A stretch of 64,000 nucleotides of DNA from assembly GCA_023079485.1 (NCBI GenBank), contig CM041092.1:5208627-5272626 (forward strand). Direction: 5' to 3'. The stretch's first letter is position 1; every line of letters begins with the position of its first letter. The notes beneath the pieces are model-generated. The model had not been told where the DNA came from, ran no database searches, and was given only the letters and a program-made list of their open reading frames with translations. Below, piece after piece: positions 1 to 64,000 of this stretch. This stretch comes from Archilochus colubris (Eukaryota > Chordata > Aves > Apodiformes > Trochilidae). The position numbers and the translations under genes were made by a program.

Positions 1-63050
<63,050 letters not shown>

Positions 63051-63202
63051 GTAAAGTTCTCTTCCATCCTCCCATTCCATTCCAACATCTCATTCCATCA
63101 TCATGTATTAAAAGTTAACTGCATAGTCAATTTTTTATGATGGAGCAGATTACTTCTTTTTGCAGAGAAAAAGTTGTGTAAAAACTATGGGATCAAGCAA
63201 TA

Positions 63203-63273
63203 CAGAAAAAAAAAAAAGGAAAGAGAAAAAGAAAAGGGAAAAAAAAAAAGGGAAAAAAAAAAAGAAACTGAAA
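63203..63273. repeat. Poly-A / AG-rich purine tract
   Basis: Almost unbroken A and G on the + strand, made of A-runs separated by GG or GGG. The lysine/glutamate-rich ORF across it is an artefact. Confidence 0.9.
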
Positions 63274-63921
63274 GAATTTACAGGATTTATGCATTTTACC
63301 TGGAGAGTTTATCAAAAATGAGTGCTGATTATGAATGTAAAAAAGGTTCAGGGTTCAGGTCAGGCCATTAAATGATTTTATAGTTTAAAGCTAATTTAGC
63401 TGAGCAATTGATTTGGTGTTTCAGCTGAAATATAAGAACACCAATATAAAAATATTTTGAGATGCTTAAAACAATGAATGCATAAAACTAAAAACTGGAA
63501 GGGAAATACACTGGAAGAGTAAAATACCTTAGCAAATGTAGCCTTAATATTTATGGTGATACACTGGTCAGAAAAAAACCCCATAGTTGTTATAATGAAA
63601 GAGTTGATGAGCAGATAAGATAAATCTACCTTCTCAAACAATGGCCATTGAATTAGTTTCTTATTGGTGGGCAGTAACAGAAAAAGAGGAGATTGCTTCA
63701 GTGGGACTATCAGAGTGAATAGATTCTTGCATACAAAAGCTTCATTGTTTGTCTCCTCAGGCAAAAAGAGGCTACACAGGAGTTTTTCCAGTAAGGGGTG
63801 ATCGTGTAGTTCAGACTGTAACAGAGATAGGAATGTTGGAGATAACATAAAAGACATCTTCATTCTCAAAGCTGATTTCAGGCTCTCATGAGAACAGGTT
63901 GATTGAAGAATGTTGGAGAAA

Positions 63922-64000
63922 TAATGTAAAATAATCTAAATAAATATAATAAAATAAAAATAATATAAAATAGAAAATATAAATATAAATAATATAAAAT
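63922..64000. repeat. AT-rich imperfect repeat running off the window
   Basis: AAATATAAAT- and AATAATATAAAA-like words repeat to the last base, so the tract continues beyond the window. Confidence 0.88.

Larger units (their letters stand above)
63051..64000 (+). other. Intron (5' part) with purine and AT-rich tracts
   Basis: The sequence from GTAAAG to the window end does not contain the next EGF exon. It holds a purine tract and an AT-rich tract (both listed) and an antisense open frame of 157 codons (63396-63869) without recognisable domains. Confidence 0.75.

Noticed and set aside
63174..63371. Lysine/glutamate-rich + strand ORF
   Set aside because: It is a translation of the poly-A/AG purine tract in the intron.

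Overview
The window is one 64-kb slice of a vertebrate nuclear gene, read on the + strand. It carries 30 consecutive coding exons of an LDL-receptor-family giant receptor, which I identify as LRP1B. The host is almost certainly a bird: a CR1 LINE 3' end with the avian-type (ATTCTATG)n tail lies at about 16641-16949, a second CR1 tail lies at about 44118-44182, other repeats are sparse, and the introns are AT-rich. I see no promoter, first exon, last exon, RNA gene or second gene. The gene enters from the left (the exon before 1750 is outside) and leaves on the right (the exon after 63050 is outside). The exons sum to 4,014 nt, or 1,338 codons, with compatible phases at every junction and no stop or frameshift, so the copy looks functional.

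Protein layout, left to right. Exons at 1750-15748 encode ten LDL-receptor class A (LDLa) repeats, ligand-binding cluster III. The exons at 15561-17608 add two EGF-like modules, the second of calcium-binding type. Exons at 19639-35877 encode one six-bladed YWTD beta-propeller, and 36649-36797 the EGF-like module that closes it. Exons at 36649-62404 encode twelve LDLa repeats (cluster IV). Exon 62916-63050 is the first EGF-like module after that cluster. Twelve repeats in cluster IV, rather than eleven, is a known difference between LRP1B and LRP1. Here the extra count coincides with two consecutive copies of an unusual two-exon cassette (55327-56154 and 57081-58012), in which each first exon stops just before the last cysteine of its repeat.

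Most noteworthy: two non-canonical GC-AG introns (donors at 12530 and 58013), both forced by reading frame; the duplicated split-LDLa cassette; a 931-bp LTR element at 44194-45124 with a PBS-like site, a polypurine tract, an 8-bp poly(A)-signal hairpin in each LTR and no coding capacity, sitting beside a CR1 tail; a possible in-frame cryptic exon at 40808-40933; and a perfect 20-bp palindrome at 8241-8260. I found no bacterial-type or otherwise exotic gene system. Most of the remaining sequence is intron in which I see only low-complexity tracts; conserved non-coding elements could be there but cannot be recognised from one sequence.
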